Positions 9,831 to 18,560 of a DNA stretch of 25,659 nucleotides are shown piece by piece (the first letter of the stretch is position 1; the number at the start of each line of letters is the position of its first letter). The notes below the pieces were generated by a model. That model was not told the origin of the DNA. It made no database searches and saw nothing but the letters and a program-made list of their open reading frames with translations. Source of the DNA: Chara braunii (lineage: Eukaryota; Streptophyta; Charophyceae; Charales; Characeae). The translations under genes were made by a program, and so were the position numbers. The stretch lies in assembly GCA_003427395.1 (NCBI GenBank), contig BFEA01000163.1, positions 266,896 to 292,554 of the forward strand, given 5' to 3'.

Positions 9831-9978
9831 AGCGGAGCCGTCAGGCATATCCCCGACTACCAGGTAGTTCCGACCGTAGCCAGAAAACAGCCCCTGAGCA
9901 GGAGGGATTCGTGATGGTTGGAGCATAATATAGAGTACCCTACATTTTTTTATTTTTTTTATTTTTTATTTTAATTAG

Positions 9979-10080
9979 AATTTGGACCATTTCTCGATTT
10001 ATGCGTGTCATCCTTGCGCAGGGGCCATGCTAATCAATCTTCTCTGTATCATTCCAATTTTAACGGATGTCCCGAAGGAC
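9979..10080 (-). ncRNA. U6 spliceosomal snRNA, near-full-length, probably a retropseudogene
   Basis: The minus strand carries a whole U6: 5' stem-loop GTCCTTCGGGAC, the ACAGAGA box (10041-10047), TTAGCATGGCCCC, TGCGCAAGGATGACACGC and GAGAAATGGTCCAAATT. Differences from the usual plant U6 are few: one base pair lost from the 5' stem, a GATT duplication between ACAGAGA and AGC, and three or four substitutions. The 3' end lacks a T-run and continues into an A-rich stretch (about 9940-9978 on the plus strand is T-rich). Upstream I see no canonical USE at the expected spacing; a weak TATA-like GTTAAAAG sits too close to the start. These signs favour a young retrocopy over an expressed gene. Confidence 0.85.
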
Positions 10081-10414
10081 AGTACCCCACTTTTAACGTG
10101 AGGGGGTGAGCATAACAGCTCATGGGTGGAACCACCTGAGGGCATATTATTATGCTATTATACTCGAACCATTTTACTTGTTTCTGGACGTGTAATTGCG
10201 GTCACTGACAGATGCATCTCACACTCGGACTGATTATTAACTTATTTTTGGACGAAATTGCGGTCAGATGCATCACGGCCCGGACACGAACGCGCTCAGA
10301 CACATTTCAGATAGAGCTGGTGTGAGTGCGACCTCAGCTAGGACCGTCGGTACTTGCCGATTTTATCAAAACCTTTTTTATCGAAAAAAAAAGAACAAAG
10401 GTGACAGCCTTGAG

Positions 10415-10555
10415 ACATCATCCTTGAAGCTGACCGGCCCCAGGTAATTCAGAAATATGTTATTCTGGGCATCTGATTGGTGTGTCCGGATTCGAACTCG
10501 AACTCGAGTCTGTATTTCGAAAGTTCGTGGGTGTGCCAACTGAGCTACACGTAGG
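10415..10555 (-). mobile_element. tRNA-related SINE, copy B
   Basis: The minus-strand head contains GTGTAGCTCAGTTGGC (A box) and GAGTTCGAATCCGG (B box) at tRNA spacing. Anticodon-stem pairing is poor, so it is not a functional tRNA. The body ends TGAATTACCTGGGGCCGGTC followed by AGCTTCAAGG. It lies in tandem with copy A, about 30 bp apart. Confidence 0.8.
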
Positions 10556-10580
10556 CTCGTTGGTTTTCCCTTTTCCTTTT

Positions 10581-10700
10581 ATCGTCATTGAACTGACCAG
10601 GCCCACGTAATTCAGAATGGTTTAATTCTGGTTGCATCTGGATTCGAACTTGAGTCTGCATTTCAACAGTCCATGGGTGTACCAACTGAGCTACGCCCCG
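10581..10700 (-). mobile_element. tRNA-related SINE, copy A
   Basis: The minus-strand head GGGGCGTAGCTCAGTTGG at 10700 downward carries a good A box, and CAAGTTCGAATCC is the B box. The body ends TGAATTACGTGGGCCTGGTC and AGTTCAATGACG, with an A-rich tail (ATAAAAGGAAAAGGG). The body is shared with copies B and C. The head abuts a U2 snRNA fragment on the same strand. Confidence 0.8.
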
Positions 10701-10718
10701 TTGGTATCGACGCCCCGA

Positions 10719-10773
10719 TGGGTCACGGATCAGATATTAAACTGATCAGATACTACAACACTTGATCTTAGCA
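10719..10773 (-). pseudogene. U2 snRNA 5' fragment
   Basis: The minus strand reads GCTAAGATCAAGTG, TAGTATCTG, ATCAGTTTAATATCTGAT. This is the 5' part of U2 including the branch-site recognition sequence. A three-base insertion interrupts GTGTAGTA, and a few bases are missing before ATCAGTTT. The rest of U2 is replaced by the tRNA-like SINE head. Not functional. Confidence 0.85.
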
Positions 10774-10810
10774 GAAACTTTTTTCTAGCTGCCGTCCGTC
10801 CACCGACCAA

Positions 10811-10903
10811 TATGGATATTGACTGACGAACATAGGGCCTCGCTCCACCCCACTCGCCACCCACTACGGATATTGACGAACATAGGGCCTCGCTCCAGCC
10901 GAG
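10811..10903. repeat. Short direct repeat
   Basis: GGATATTGAC and GACGAACATAGGGCCTCGC occur twice, at about 10814-10848 and 10867-10897, with a 4-base indel between them. Confidence 0.8.
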
Positions 10904-11034
10904 AGAGAGTCCCGACTCACGAAATGTGGCATGTGCGACATCAGAATGAATCTTCGGTCAGACCACAGAAGATGAGCTTTGCCAGGTAGTACTGCGACCC
11001 CTGATTATGCCGGACTGGCGACCGGTTTAAGCGC

Positions 11035-11061
11035 AAAAAAAAAAAAAAAAAAAAAAAAAAA
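11035..11061 (+). repeat. Poly(A) tract flanked by GCGC
   Basis: About 26 consecutive A residues, bounded by GCGC on both sides. It may be the tail of a retroposed sequence on the plus strand; the preceding 150 bases are not recognised. Confidence 0.85.
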
Positions 11062-11218
11062 GCGCAGCGTAGGGTCAATCGCCAGATGAGCTCTGCTTTC
11101 TCATGATTATTACAATGAGCTATACCTGTGCTTGGGTGTTTTTTTCAGCTTATCTCATCTCTTCTCTTTTGCTGTGTGACGTTGCTCAGTCACGCGGACT
11201 ACCTTCTTTCCCCTTATG

Positions 11219-11289
11219 CAACGTACGGTCATTACAGCCGAATGTAGACAGAAAGATACCTCAAAAACAGCTACAATGACCGTACGTTG
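11219..11289. repeat. Inverted repeat, 15-bp perfect arms
   Basis: CAACGTACGGTCATT (11219-11233) and AATGACCGTACGTTG (11275-11289) are exact reverse complements. With two mismatches the pairing extends inward to AGC/GCT. The loop is about 30 bases. Confidence 0.9.
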
Positions 11290-11353
11290 TACTCGGGGGA
11301 AGAGGGTAGCACTTCATCTGATGTACTCACATGGGATAGTAAGGAGCATCTAC

Positions 11354-11371
11354 GGCGATGGATCCATCGCC
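11354..11371. repeat. 18-bp perfect palindrome
   Basis: GGCGATGGATCCATCGCC is fully self-complementary. A related ATGCATCGCCGT follows about 20 bases later. Confidence 0.85.
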
Positions 11372-11586
11372 ATAATTTCTATCCACGAAGATGCATCGCC
11401 GTAACTTTTACCGTTTGTGGAGGCGGTGAGTGAGGGAGAGAGGCGCATAGATAGTAATGATCGACGGCCAGAGGCCCACAAATGGAAGACTCCGGCAAAC
11501 ACAAACGAGGGCCCGTCCCCAGGACGTTGCTGGGTCTGCCCACAACCCACAACCCCTATCGTGTGCAAATGCTAAATGATTCGTGG

Positions 11587-11587
<1 letters not shown>

Positions 11588-11651
<64 letters not shown>
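11588..11651. repeat. (TG)n microsatellite
   Basis: About 31 uninterrupted TG units. It is the first of three (GT)n arrays on the left side of the assembly gap. Confidence 0.97.
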
Positions 11652-11653
<2 letters not shown>

Positions 11654-11659
11654 TTGTCA

Positions 11660-11715
11660 TGCTCGCTATACACAACTCCACAAAAAATGCTCGCTTTACA
11701 CAACTCCACAAAAAA
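11660..11715. repeat. 28-bp tandem duplication
   Basis: Two copies starting TGCTCGCT at 11660 and 11688 differ at one base (TATACAC versus TTTACAC). They follow the first (GT)n array. A related single unit (CGCTATACACTCCAAAAAA) follows the second array. Confidence 0.9.
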
Positions 11716-11867
11716 TGCATTCCTGTGCCGAACTGTTTCGTCAGACTTTTACCAGCTCGTCAGGAGGTTGAACCTCTTCAGTCTGCCCAGGAATCCGATA
11801 CATTTGACTGATGGATAAAAACTCACCACGTCGCCCAGAGTTAGCGACGCCTCTGAAAAAAGACGAT

Positions 11868-11870
<3 letters not shown>

Positions 11871-11916
<46 letters not shown>
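11871..11916. repeat. (GT)n microsatellite
   Basis: About 23 GT units, followed by a diverged copy of the spacer found after the first array. Confidence 0.97.
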
Positions 11917-11917
<1 letters not shown>

Positions 11918-11985
11918 CTCATATTCGCTATACACTCCAAAAAAGCATGGCTGTGTCAGACGGTTTCGTCCGACTTTCACCGACT

Positions 11986-11995
11986 GTGCGTGTGC

Positions 11996-12040
<45 letters not shown>
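11986..12040. repeat. (GT)n microsatellite running into the gap
   Basis: An imperfect GT array (CGTGTGCGTG and one TTT interruption) ends exactly at the first N. Confidence 0.97.
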
Positions 12041-12890
12041 NNNNNNNNNNNNNNNNNNNNNNNNNNNNNNNNNNNNNNNNNNNNNNNNNNNNNNNNNNNN
12101 NNNNNNNNNNNNNNNNNNNNNNNNNNNNNNNNNNNNNNNNNNNNNNNNNNNNNNNNNNNNNNNNNNNNNNNNNNNNNNNNNNNNNNNNNNNNNNNNNNNN
12201 NNNNNNNNNNNNNNNNNNNNNNNNNNNNNNNNNNNNNNNNNNNNNNNNNNNNNNNNNNNNNNNNNNNNNNNNNNNNNNNNNNNNNNNNNNNNNNNNNNNN
12301 NNNNNNNNNNNNNNNNNNNNNNNNNNNNNNNNNNNNNNNNNNNNNNNNNNNNNNNNNNNNNNNNNNNNNNNNNNNNNNNNNNNNNNNNNNNNNNNNNNNN
12401 NNNNNNNNNNNNNNNNNNNNNNNNNNNNNNNNNNNNNNNNNNNNNNNNNNNNNNNNNNNNNNNNNNNNNNNNNNNNNNNNNNNNNNNNNNNNNNNNNNNN
12501 NNNNNNNNNNNNNNNNNNNNNNNNNNNNNNNNNNNNNNNNNNNNNNNNNNNNNNNNNNNNNNNNNNNNNNNNNNNNNNNNNNNNNNNNNNNNNNNNNNNN
12601 NNNNNNNNNNNNNNNNNNNNNNNNNNNNNNNNNNNNNNNNNNNNNNNNNNNNNNNNNNNNNNNNNNNNNNNNNNNNNNNNNNNNNNNNNNNNNNNNNNNN
12701 NNNNNNNNNNNNNNNNNNNNNNNNNNNNNNNNNNNNNNNNNNNNNNNNNNNNNNNNNNNNNNNNNNNNNNNNNNNNNNNNNNNNNNNNNNNNNNNNNNNN
12801 NNNNNNNNNNNNNNNNNNNNNNNNNNNNNNNNNNNNNNNNNNNNNNNNNNNNNNNNNNNNNNNNNNNNNNNNNNNNNNNNNNNNNNNNNN
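12041..12890. other. Assembly gap, 850 N
   Basis: A run of N bounded by (GT)n on the left and (CA)n on the right. ORFs drawn across it are artefacts. Confidence 0.99.

Positions 12891-12931
<41 letters not shown>
12891..12931. repeat. (CA)n microsatellite right of the gap
   Basis: About 20 CA units begin at the last N. The repeat phase is the complement of the array on the left side. Confidence 0.97.
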
Positions 12932-12933
<2 letters not shown>

Positions 12934-13990
12934 ACGCACACCCTACACCTAGTATCCGCACACACACACACAGGTGGAGGCAACAAGCAAGGGATGAACA
13001 GCTGTATCTACGAAGAAGAGCACTGGTCATGCACACATGTTGGTATTTGTCTCTTCCCCACCCTCACGTGAGAACACACATACGCAGTATCACCCATGCA
13101 CACCTAAACCCATCCTACCTAAAAACATGGAGGATGCTGGCGACCGGAGATACTTGCCTGAGAAAACCGCATACGGTGGCCGCCCGACGCTGCCAGAGCG
13201 CCTACTCGGGATTTGGCATGACCAATTGGCACATCGCCTGCACCCTACGCCGCGAGTCTGCGAGCTCAACTTGCCCCGGCTTGGTCGTACCTCCCGTCAA
13301 CCCTCGACTGTCGAGTGTGCTAACCTCACACAGTCAGGTCTGAGGAAAGTCGCGTGGGCCCGTGGGACTGGGCCTGACCGGGCCTTCGCGTCAACTGCAC
13401 CGTCAGTCGGCAGACTCCGCATCAATCCCCTTCGCAACGCCCTGCCGCCTGCCAACAGTTTGATTCAGAGGCCCGTGGAGGCGACGGCCATGTGGGTTCG
13501 GGAGTCGGCACTGTATCATTCGGTCGTACCAAAAGACCCGCAGGAAAAGCACCATCTCATACGCTATTGGGGTACCAGTAGGCGGACCTTTGACTTTTTT
13601 CCTTGTAGGCTCCTACCCCTTACGAGACCCCCACCCAACTTTCCACTGTCAATTCTCCCGAAAGCATCCCTACTCCAATCCGACCTCTGTGTCAAGTGTC
13701 CACCTCTCAGGTCCTCAGGACCATCACCCTTCTTCATCTTGGCGGCGTGAACTGACCAGACAGGGGTTGCAGGCACACGGCTAAGAGAACAGCTTCACTC
13801 AGCCCTGGTTGAAGCACGTCGACAGGGGTTTTACAGGTACTTAGGACGCTAGGTGTAAGTGTTGTTTCTACAGGCACCATGGTTAGACCCTTAATGCCCC
13901 CCAAACGTACCCAGGCTCCCCAGTGTATAGATCTATTCATGCACACCCTAGATATCACAGGTAGTGTCTAATGGTGCCACCTATGTCATG
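12932..13990. other. Unassigned interval with a 237-codon ORF of doubtful status
   Basis: A plus-strand ORF at 13037-13750 encodes a Pro/Arg/Leu-rich sequence with no domain I recognise, no conserved motif and no signal peptide. Its composition looks like chance translation of GC-rich noncoding DNA. I do not call it a gene. A second short CA run lies at 12958-12972. Confidence 0.4.
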
Positions 13991-13992
13991 CC

Positions 13993-14130
13993 CCACCTCA
14001 CGCCCTGCACAACTTCGGAGTGGGTCTAGGCCCGGAAGTGTGACAAAAAGGGGGGCGGCCAAGGATTTTAGGATAGTGGGGGTGGAGTCCTAGGTCAGAA
14101 CTGGAACCTCCTGTGTCAGGGTTCCAAGGA
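13993..14130. repeat. Left arm of a diverged inverted repeat
   Basis: CACCTCACGCCC, ACAACTTC, GGAGTGGG, GCCAAGGATTTT, GTGGGGGTGGAGTCC and AGGTCAGAACTG match, in the same order, the reverse complement of 16425-16550. Identity by eye is roughly 75-80%. Confidence 0.85.
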
Positions 14131-14945
14131 CGGAAACGTAATTAGTCTGGGAGGGAAGGGTTCATAACGCTGTGACGAACCAATTTCTGTTCTGCGCGAT
14201 CGTCTGCACGATGACAATGAGGGGTCCTAAGATGGGAAGGTTGGGCCAATTATGGGAGATCGGGATCGAAGGGAAAATTGCATCGGTGTCCTCGCTTCTT
14301 CGTCCTTTTGCGTCGCTTCTTTTCGGATGGCTGGGTTCAGGGCTGGGCAAGTCCCGAGATGATCGGTTGAGTGGCGCGCCGCTGTGCGCGCGATCAATAA
14401 AGATTGACGTCGCTTCTTTTGTTTTATTGTCGAGTTTTTGGCGCGGAGATCTCGAGGGAATTTTGCTTCGTCTTTTTGAATTTTCTTTTTAAATTCCTTT
14501 TTAAATCTTGTCGAACCTTGACGGCTCTCAGAACTTCGGACCTTCTTTTCGGAATTTGTGCCTTTTGCATTTTCGCATTAGATAGGAATTTTGGAATTTT
14601 GGAATTTAGGATTTCATTTTGCCGCGCAACGCCTTCTGCTTGCACGCTTCTTTTTGCGGCTGCAACGGAGCTCTGATTAGTCGGCGCCCTTAATCTTGCA
14701 CGTAACTGTAATTTCGGGCAGGCGCCATTGTAACTGTATCTTTCTTCTTGAGCTTCGTCTTTCCCGCTCTCTCTTTCCCTTTTTCTCGTGTCTAGTTAGC
14801 CCGCGGCCTGCATACTCAGATTGATGCGTGGAAAGTGGCTACGTCCCCCACGCCGCGATCTGTCAATACGGAACGTAGGCGCACCCTCCCCTGATCTCCT
14901 CTCTAAGTCCTTGTAATTCCGTGTTCTTCGTGCATGCATGCACAC

Positions 14946-14952
14946 TATAAAT
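14946..14952 (+). promoter_or_regulatory. TATA-box-like sequence
   Basis: TATAAAT follows GCATGCATGCACAC in a region where a retroelement or host promoter is plausible. No transcript evidence is available. Confidence 0.4.
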
Positions 14953-15208
14953 TTTGGTTGCACGATTAGATAGCTCTCTTAAACAGTTGCCGGAAACTCG
15001 GGGATATCAGTGAGGGTCGACTCACAAGCGAAGTAAGAGGTGAGTTGAAGTGGGAGTCGGGCGACCCGACGAGCTGGTGCCGAATGCGCAGGGTTGACAC
15101 GTGGGGCTATAACGGACTGTAGCGTGTGGACGAACCTGACGGGTGCAGGAGGAGTAAGCGGGGTGACGACTTCGTGGGTTGGTGCGCGACAACGGATTGT
15201 CCGCATCG

Positions 15209-15210
<2 letters not shown>

Positions 15211-15257
<47 letters not shown>
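15211..15257. repeat. (GA)n microsatellite
   Basis: About 23 GA units without interruption. It lies inside the putative LTR/leader region. Confidence 0.97.
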
Positions 15258-15261
<4 letters not shown>

Positions 15262-15545
15262 GACGATTCGCCCGTCTTTTGCTTTCGGCATTTGTGTCTC
15301 GGCTTCGGCCCGCGTTTGCTTGTAATTAGTTGTTACAATAATCTTTCCTACTGGGTGCTTGACCGAATGAATGAATTTTGCTTTGCGATGAATGAATGGT
15401 ATGTTTGTTGTTTTTCTTCTCGTTTTTGCTCACAGGGGATGGCGAACAGGGGAAAGTTGATGTCGGTTGCGATGTTTTGATATAGGCATCACTTGCATAA
15501 GTATGGAATGATTGTCAATTACGGGATTGCTGAACGATTGAATAT

Positions 15546-15690
15546 GCCACGTGGCGATTTTGCATGTAGGATTAAAATCTCACTTTTTTAGCTAACAGAC
15601 CCACGGTCCCACGTACGATCGAACACCCCATGTGCGCACGTGTAAGCGCGGATTGATCAACGGGGCCCACACGTGTCCACACGCGACGGT
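15546..15690. promoter_or_regulatory. Cluster of G-box/ABRE-like ACGT motifs
   Basis: GCCACGTGGC (15546-15555, a perfect G-box palindrome), CCCACGTACG, GCACGTGTAA and ACACGTGTCC lie within about 145 bases. ACGT-core motifs bind bZIP and bHLH factors in plants. Function here is inferred from motif density only. Confidence 0.4.
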
Positions 15691-15717
15691 TTGTGATCAT
15701 CGACGAACTTGGCATCC

Positions 15718-15731
15718 TGGTATCGAGATAG
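15718..15731 (+). other. Primer-binding-site-like sequence (initiator-Met type)
   Basis: TGGTATCGAGATAG follows GGCATCC. It resembles TGGTATCAGAGC, the usual plant gypsy PBS complementary to initiator tRNA-Met, with one base missing. The CA two to three bases upstream fits an LTR end. Confidence 0.35.
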
Positions 15732-16424
15732 GCGAGGAATTTCCTCCTTGCAAGCACCTGAGCTGGTAGGAACTTTCGGTGCCATGCCCGAAAATTCCTT
15801 CATCAATCAGATGCGTGCGGAAGGTTTCCACTACACCGCAATGACAAGATGACGTATGTACAGGACTCAGAGTACCAAGAGCACTGGGAGGACGAATATC
15901 TTAGGCGGAGGTATCTGAAATTTCCCTGCCTAACCGAGAACCAACTATGCGCCAGGGACTTTCACCGCGCCATAACCAGCGACCCAAGGTGCCCCGACTA
16001 CCCGACTACCTATAACACGCAGTATTTCATATCCCCCGGCTTTGTCGTCATCGCCACAAGCTTCCCTCCCTTCCATCTCCTCCTCCCATACCACCAACTC
16101 ACAGTGGTGTCGTGGAATTTCATAGCCCCGTATTGGCCTCACACGCCGTGCAGAAATTGCAGACGGCGCGGCAACCACCGAACCTCGGGAATTACGGCGC
16201 CCAACTACAACGTGCGCCAACAATCGCCACACGTTCACACCCGAAGGTCCGGCTCATAAGAAATTGCAACGGCCCTCTCCCGGACCACCCTAGAACGAGC
16301 GGATCGTACGGTCTGGGATGCACCGCACATACTATCTGCCTTATACTTCATGACACCGACTACCACCAGACCGGACGTAATTCGTCCCTTAGCCTTATTG
16401 CACCCGTGCCCATGAGACCTTGTC
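15732..16424. other. Unassigned interval between PBS-like site and inverted-repeat arm
   Basis: A 136-codon ORF at 15849-16259 has no domain I recognise and an implausible composition. The interval is probably a retroelement leader or nested repeat sequence. Confidence 0.4.
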
Positions 16425-16550
16425 ACAAAAGATCTCAGTTCTGACCTGGGATTCCACCCCCACTTTCCCAAAAATCCTTGGCACACCCCTTTTCATACTT
16501 CCAGACCCACATCCCACTCCGATCAGGAAGTTGTGTCGGGCGTGAGGTAG
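16425..16550. repeat. Right arm of the diverged inverted repeat
   Basis: This is the reverse-complement counterpart of 13993-14130: CAGTTCTGACCTGG, CCACCCCCACTTTC, AAAATCCTTGGC and GTCGGGCGTGAGGT. The arms enclose about 2.3 kb. Confidence 0.85.
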
Positions 16551-16700
16551 GTATCGGAGCCGACACGTGGCAGGGTTATAGGATTTGTAGCACGGTAGTC
16601 GAGCGATCTGGCTAACAGAGGGCGACCTCGACCCTGGAATGCGCACAAACGCAACCCCGTCGTCACTAGAAGCCGATTAGCTAATTGACGGGCGGCTAAC

Positions 16701-17576
16701 ATGAACGCTAATCCGAATCCGCAACAAAACCCCAATCAACAACTAAATCCTAATCAACCCGTACCACGAGCGCAGACACCCATTACGCCACCCGATCTCT
16801 ATCTGTTCGACCCTGCACATCAGTGACATCAGCTTGCTGGAGCATGGCTGGCCATGCTCCGGGCTCAGCAGTATGACGACAACGAGGCCCAAGTAAAAAT
16901 TCTAGCTCGATTATGAGGGGACGCTCATCATTAGTTTAGTACCTACGTATGGGTAGATCTCCCGCCATTCGAACGAGACTTCTTGAACCGATTCGATTAC
17001 ATCCATCCGGAACAGGCTCTTTTCATCATTAAAGAGCGAGTTCAAAAACCCCTCGAGTCTGTCACCAAGTACCCAAACCGATTTTACCGAATGTTTGTGA
17101 AAACTGAACGAGGCGAACAGGTACGAAGAGATTTGTTCATCGACGAACTTCGCAGCCGAACGATGAGGACGAAACTGCGAAAATAGTTCTCCCCCATCAA
17201 TCACACGCTGCAACAGATCATGGCAGCCGTAGAAGAGATGGAACGAAAATTCGCGGCAAGTTTCCGAGAAGGGGAAGAGTCGTTTGAATTAGTAAGAGTT
17301 AAAGCTGAGCTGGCCGCGTTACAAAATAAATTCCAAAACATGGGGTTTGTGTCTGGCCCGGTCACCTATTTAGAACAGATTACCCCTAAAAAACCAACTC
17401 CCAGTGTGATTACAAGCATACCCATTCCTGTGATGACAACACCCCCACCTCCGATCGAAAGTCCCGCACGACCGAATGAATCAGCCACCTTGTTAGAACT
17501 AACCAAAACACTGGTCAATCTGATTCAGGAAAGCAAAAGGAACAACGGAAACACAATGCTCGAATCGAGGCGATGA
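16701..17576 (+). pseudogene. gag-like region, interrupted
   Basis: A start at 16701 gives an Asn/Gln/Pro-rich N-terminus (MNANPNPQQNPNQQ), then a stop near 16824. Later segments read FLNRFDYIHPEQALFI, KPLESVTKYPNRFYRM and a coiled-coil-like MAAVEEMERKFAASF ... ELAALQNKF. The order (disordered N-terminus, capsid-like helices, coiled coil, zinc knuckle) fits gypsy gag. At least three stops separate the pieces. Confidence 0.65.
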
Positions 17577-17673
17577 TGAGATCGATTCGACCAATAGCAG
17601 TACGTGCTGCCCAATCCAGCACGGGCTGGCTCCGGCACCACCTCCCGCAGGGATCCCTGACAATCTGAATGTC

Positions 17674-17714
17674 TGTTATACGTGTCGTCAACCAGGGCAC
17701 ATAGCCCGGATTGC
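17674..17714 (+). pseudogene. CCHC zinc knuckle broken by a frameshift
   Basis: CYTCRQPGHIAR is read in one frame and the last Cys, in CPHRPPQP, lies in another frame one or two bases away. Together they match CX2CX4HX4C. The small indel destroys the nucleic-acid-binding motif. Confidence 0.8.
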
Positions 17715-18189
17715 CCTCACCGACCCCCTCAACCGCGAGTCGGGGCTGTACCAGTAGCAGCGGCCCTAATCGCTAACGAGCCTGGACGTGTAAGAGCATT
17801 AATGGAAGAAATGGAAGGGGGTGGAAGCACGTTAGCTACAATGGAAGAGGCTGTTGAGCTTATTCCGTTGGATCAGTATGTGACGCTTGGTTATCCGGGG
17901 CTTGGGATGATTGGAACGATTAGACCCGTGCCAGAACAAAGGGAAGTGGCGGAGTGGCGACCCTCTCTGGGGGAGATGGAATCGGGCGGACCCACTTTCG
18001 TCACCGAAAAAATCGATGTTCTAAACATCATGCAGGCCTTAAATCATCGGATTCCTCTTCCGATCGGTGATCTACTCTCGATATCAAAACAAGCCAATGA
18101 ACGCATGTTGTAACATTGCAAGGCGAATCGAAAACGGTTCGCCCTCGCCCGGACAGCAAACACGAAAACAAAAAGTCCAACACAAGACG

Positions 18190-18560
18190 AAAACGTTGCT
18201 GGCACTTCAGACCCAATACGGTTAGGATTAATCCAGAAGGATGATCACCTCCTACAGATTAAACCAATCCCATGGAAATCCTCAGAATGTGATATCGAGG
18301 TATGGGGAATCTCGTACAATGCTATTATTGATTATGGAGTCGTCGTTTTGGCTATCTCATTACGCGTAGTTGAAAGGGCAGGTAGAAAGAACGGTCTGAT
18401 CATGCTTGCGGTAAAAGATCAGCTCGTTTCAGCAGATGAAGAGAAGATTAAAACGGTGGGACAGATGACCAATGTTGCTTTTCGATTGGGGAGGGTGCAT
18501 GCTCTGGAGATGTCTCAGTCTTAAACGTGAACACTTACGACGTTCTTTTTGGTCTTCCCG
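18190..18560 (+). pseudogene. Aspartic-protease-like region with an altered active site
   Basis: The segment reads YNAIIDYGVVV around 18318-18350, where gypsy proteases have AIIDSGAS. The catalytic Asp is present, but Ser/Thr is replaced by Tyr. NTYDVLFG-like sequence follows near 18530, after a stop. Confidence 0.65.

Larger units (their letters stand above)
14060..15714 (+). mobile_element. Possible 5' LTR region of the plus-strand gypsy element
   Basis: This interval precedes the decayed gag. It contains TATAAAT (14946-14952), a (GA)n tract, G-box-like sites and, at its end, CA followed by a primer-binding-like site. No second LTR copy was found downstream, so LTR status and both boundaries are inference. 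Confidence 0.3.

Noticed and set aside
10482-10550. A functional tRNA gene on the minus strand
   Set aside because: A and B boxes are good, but the anticodon stem does not pair and the unit continues into a SINE body shared with two other copies.
10920-11210. Possible U1, U4, 5S or 7SL RNA relative near the poly(A) tract
   Set aside because: Short resemblances (for example CCAGGTAGTACT) did not extend to any ordered set of conserved blocks.
11741-13343. Long ORFs on both strands crossing 12041-12890
   Set aside because: They are open only because N codons and (GT)n/(CA)n repeats contain no stops; no protein can be inferred.
13037-13750. 237-codon plus-strand ORF
   Set aside because: It has no recognisable motif, atypical composition and no supporting context. 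It is recorded as unassigned sequence, not as a gene.
15849-16259. 136-codon plus-strand ORF as a host or retroelement gene
   Set aside because: There is no family match and its reverse strand is equally open; it probably arose by chance in leader or LTR sequence.
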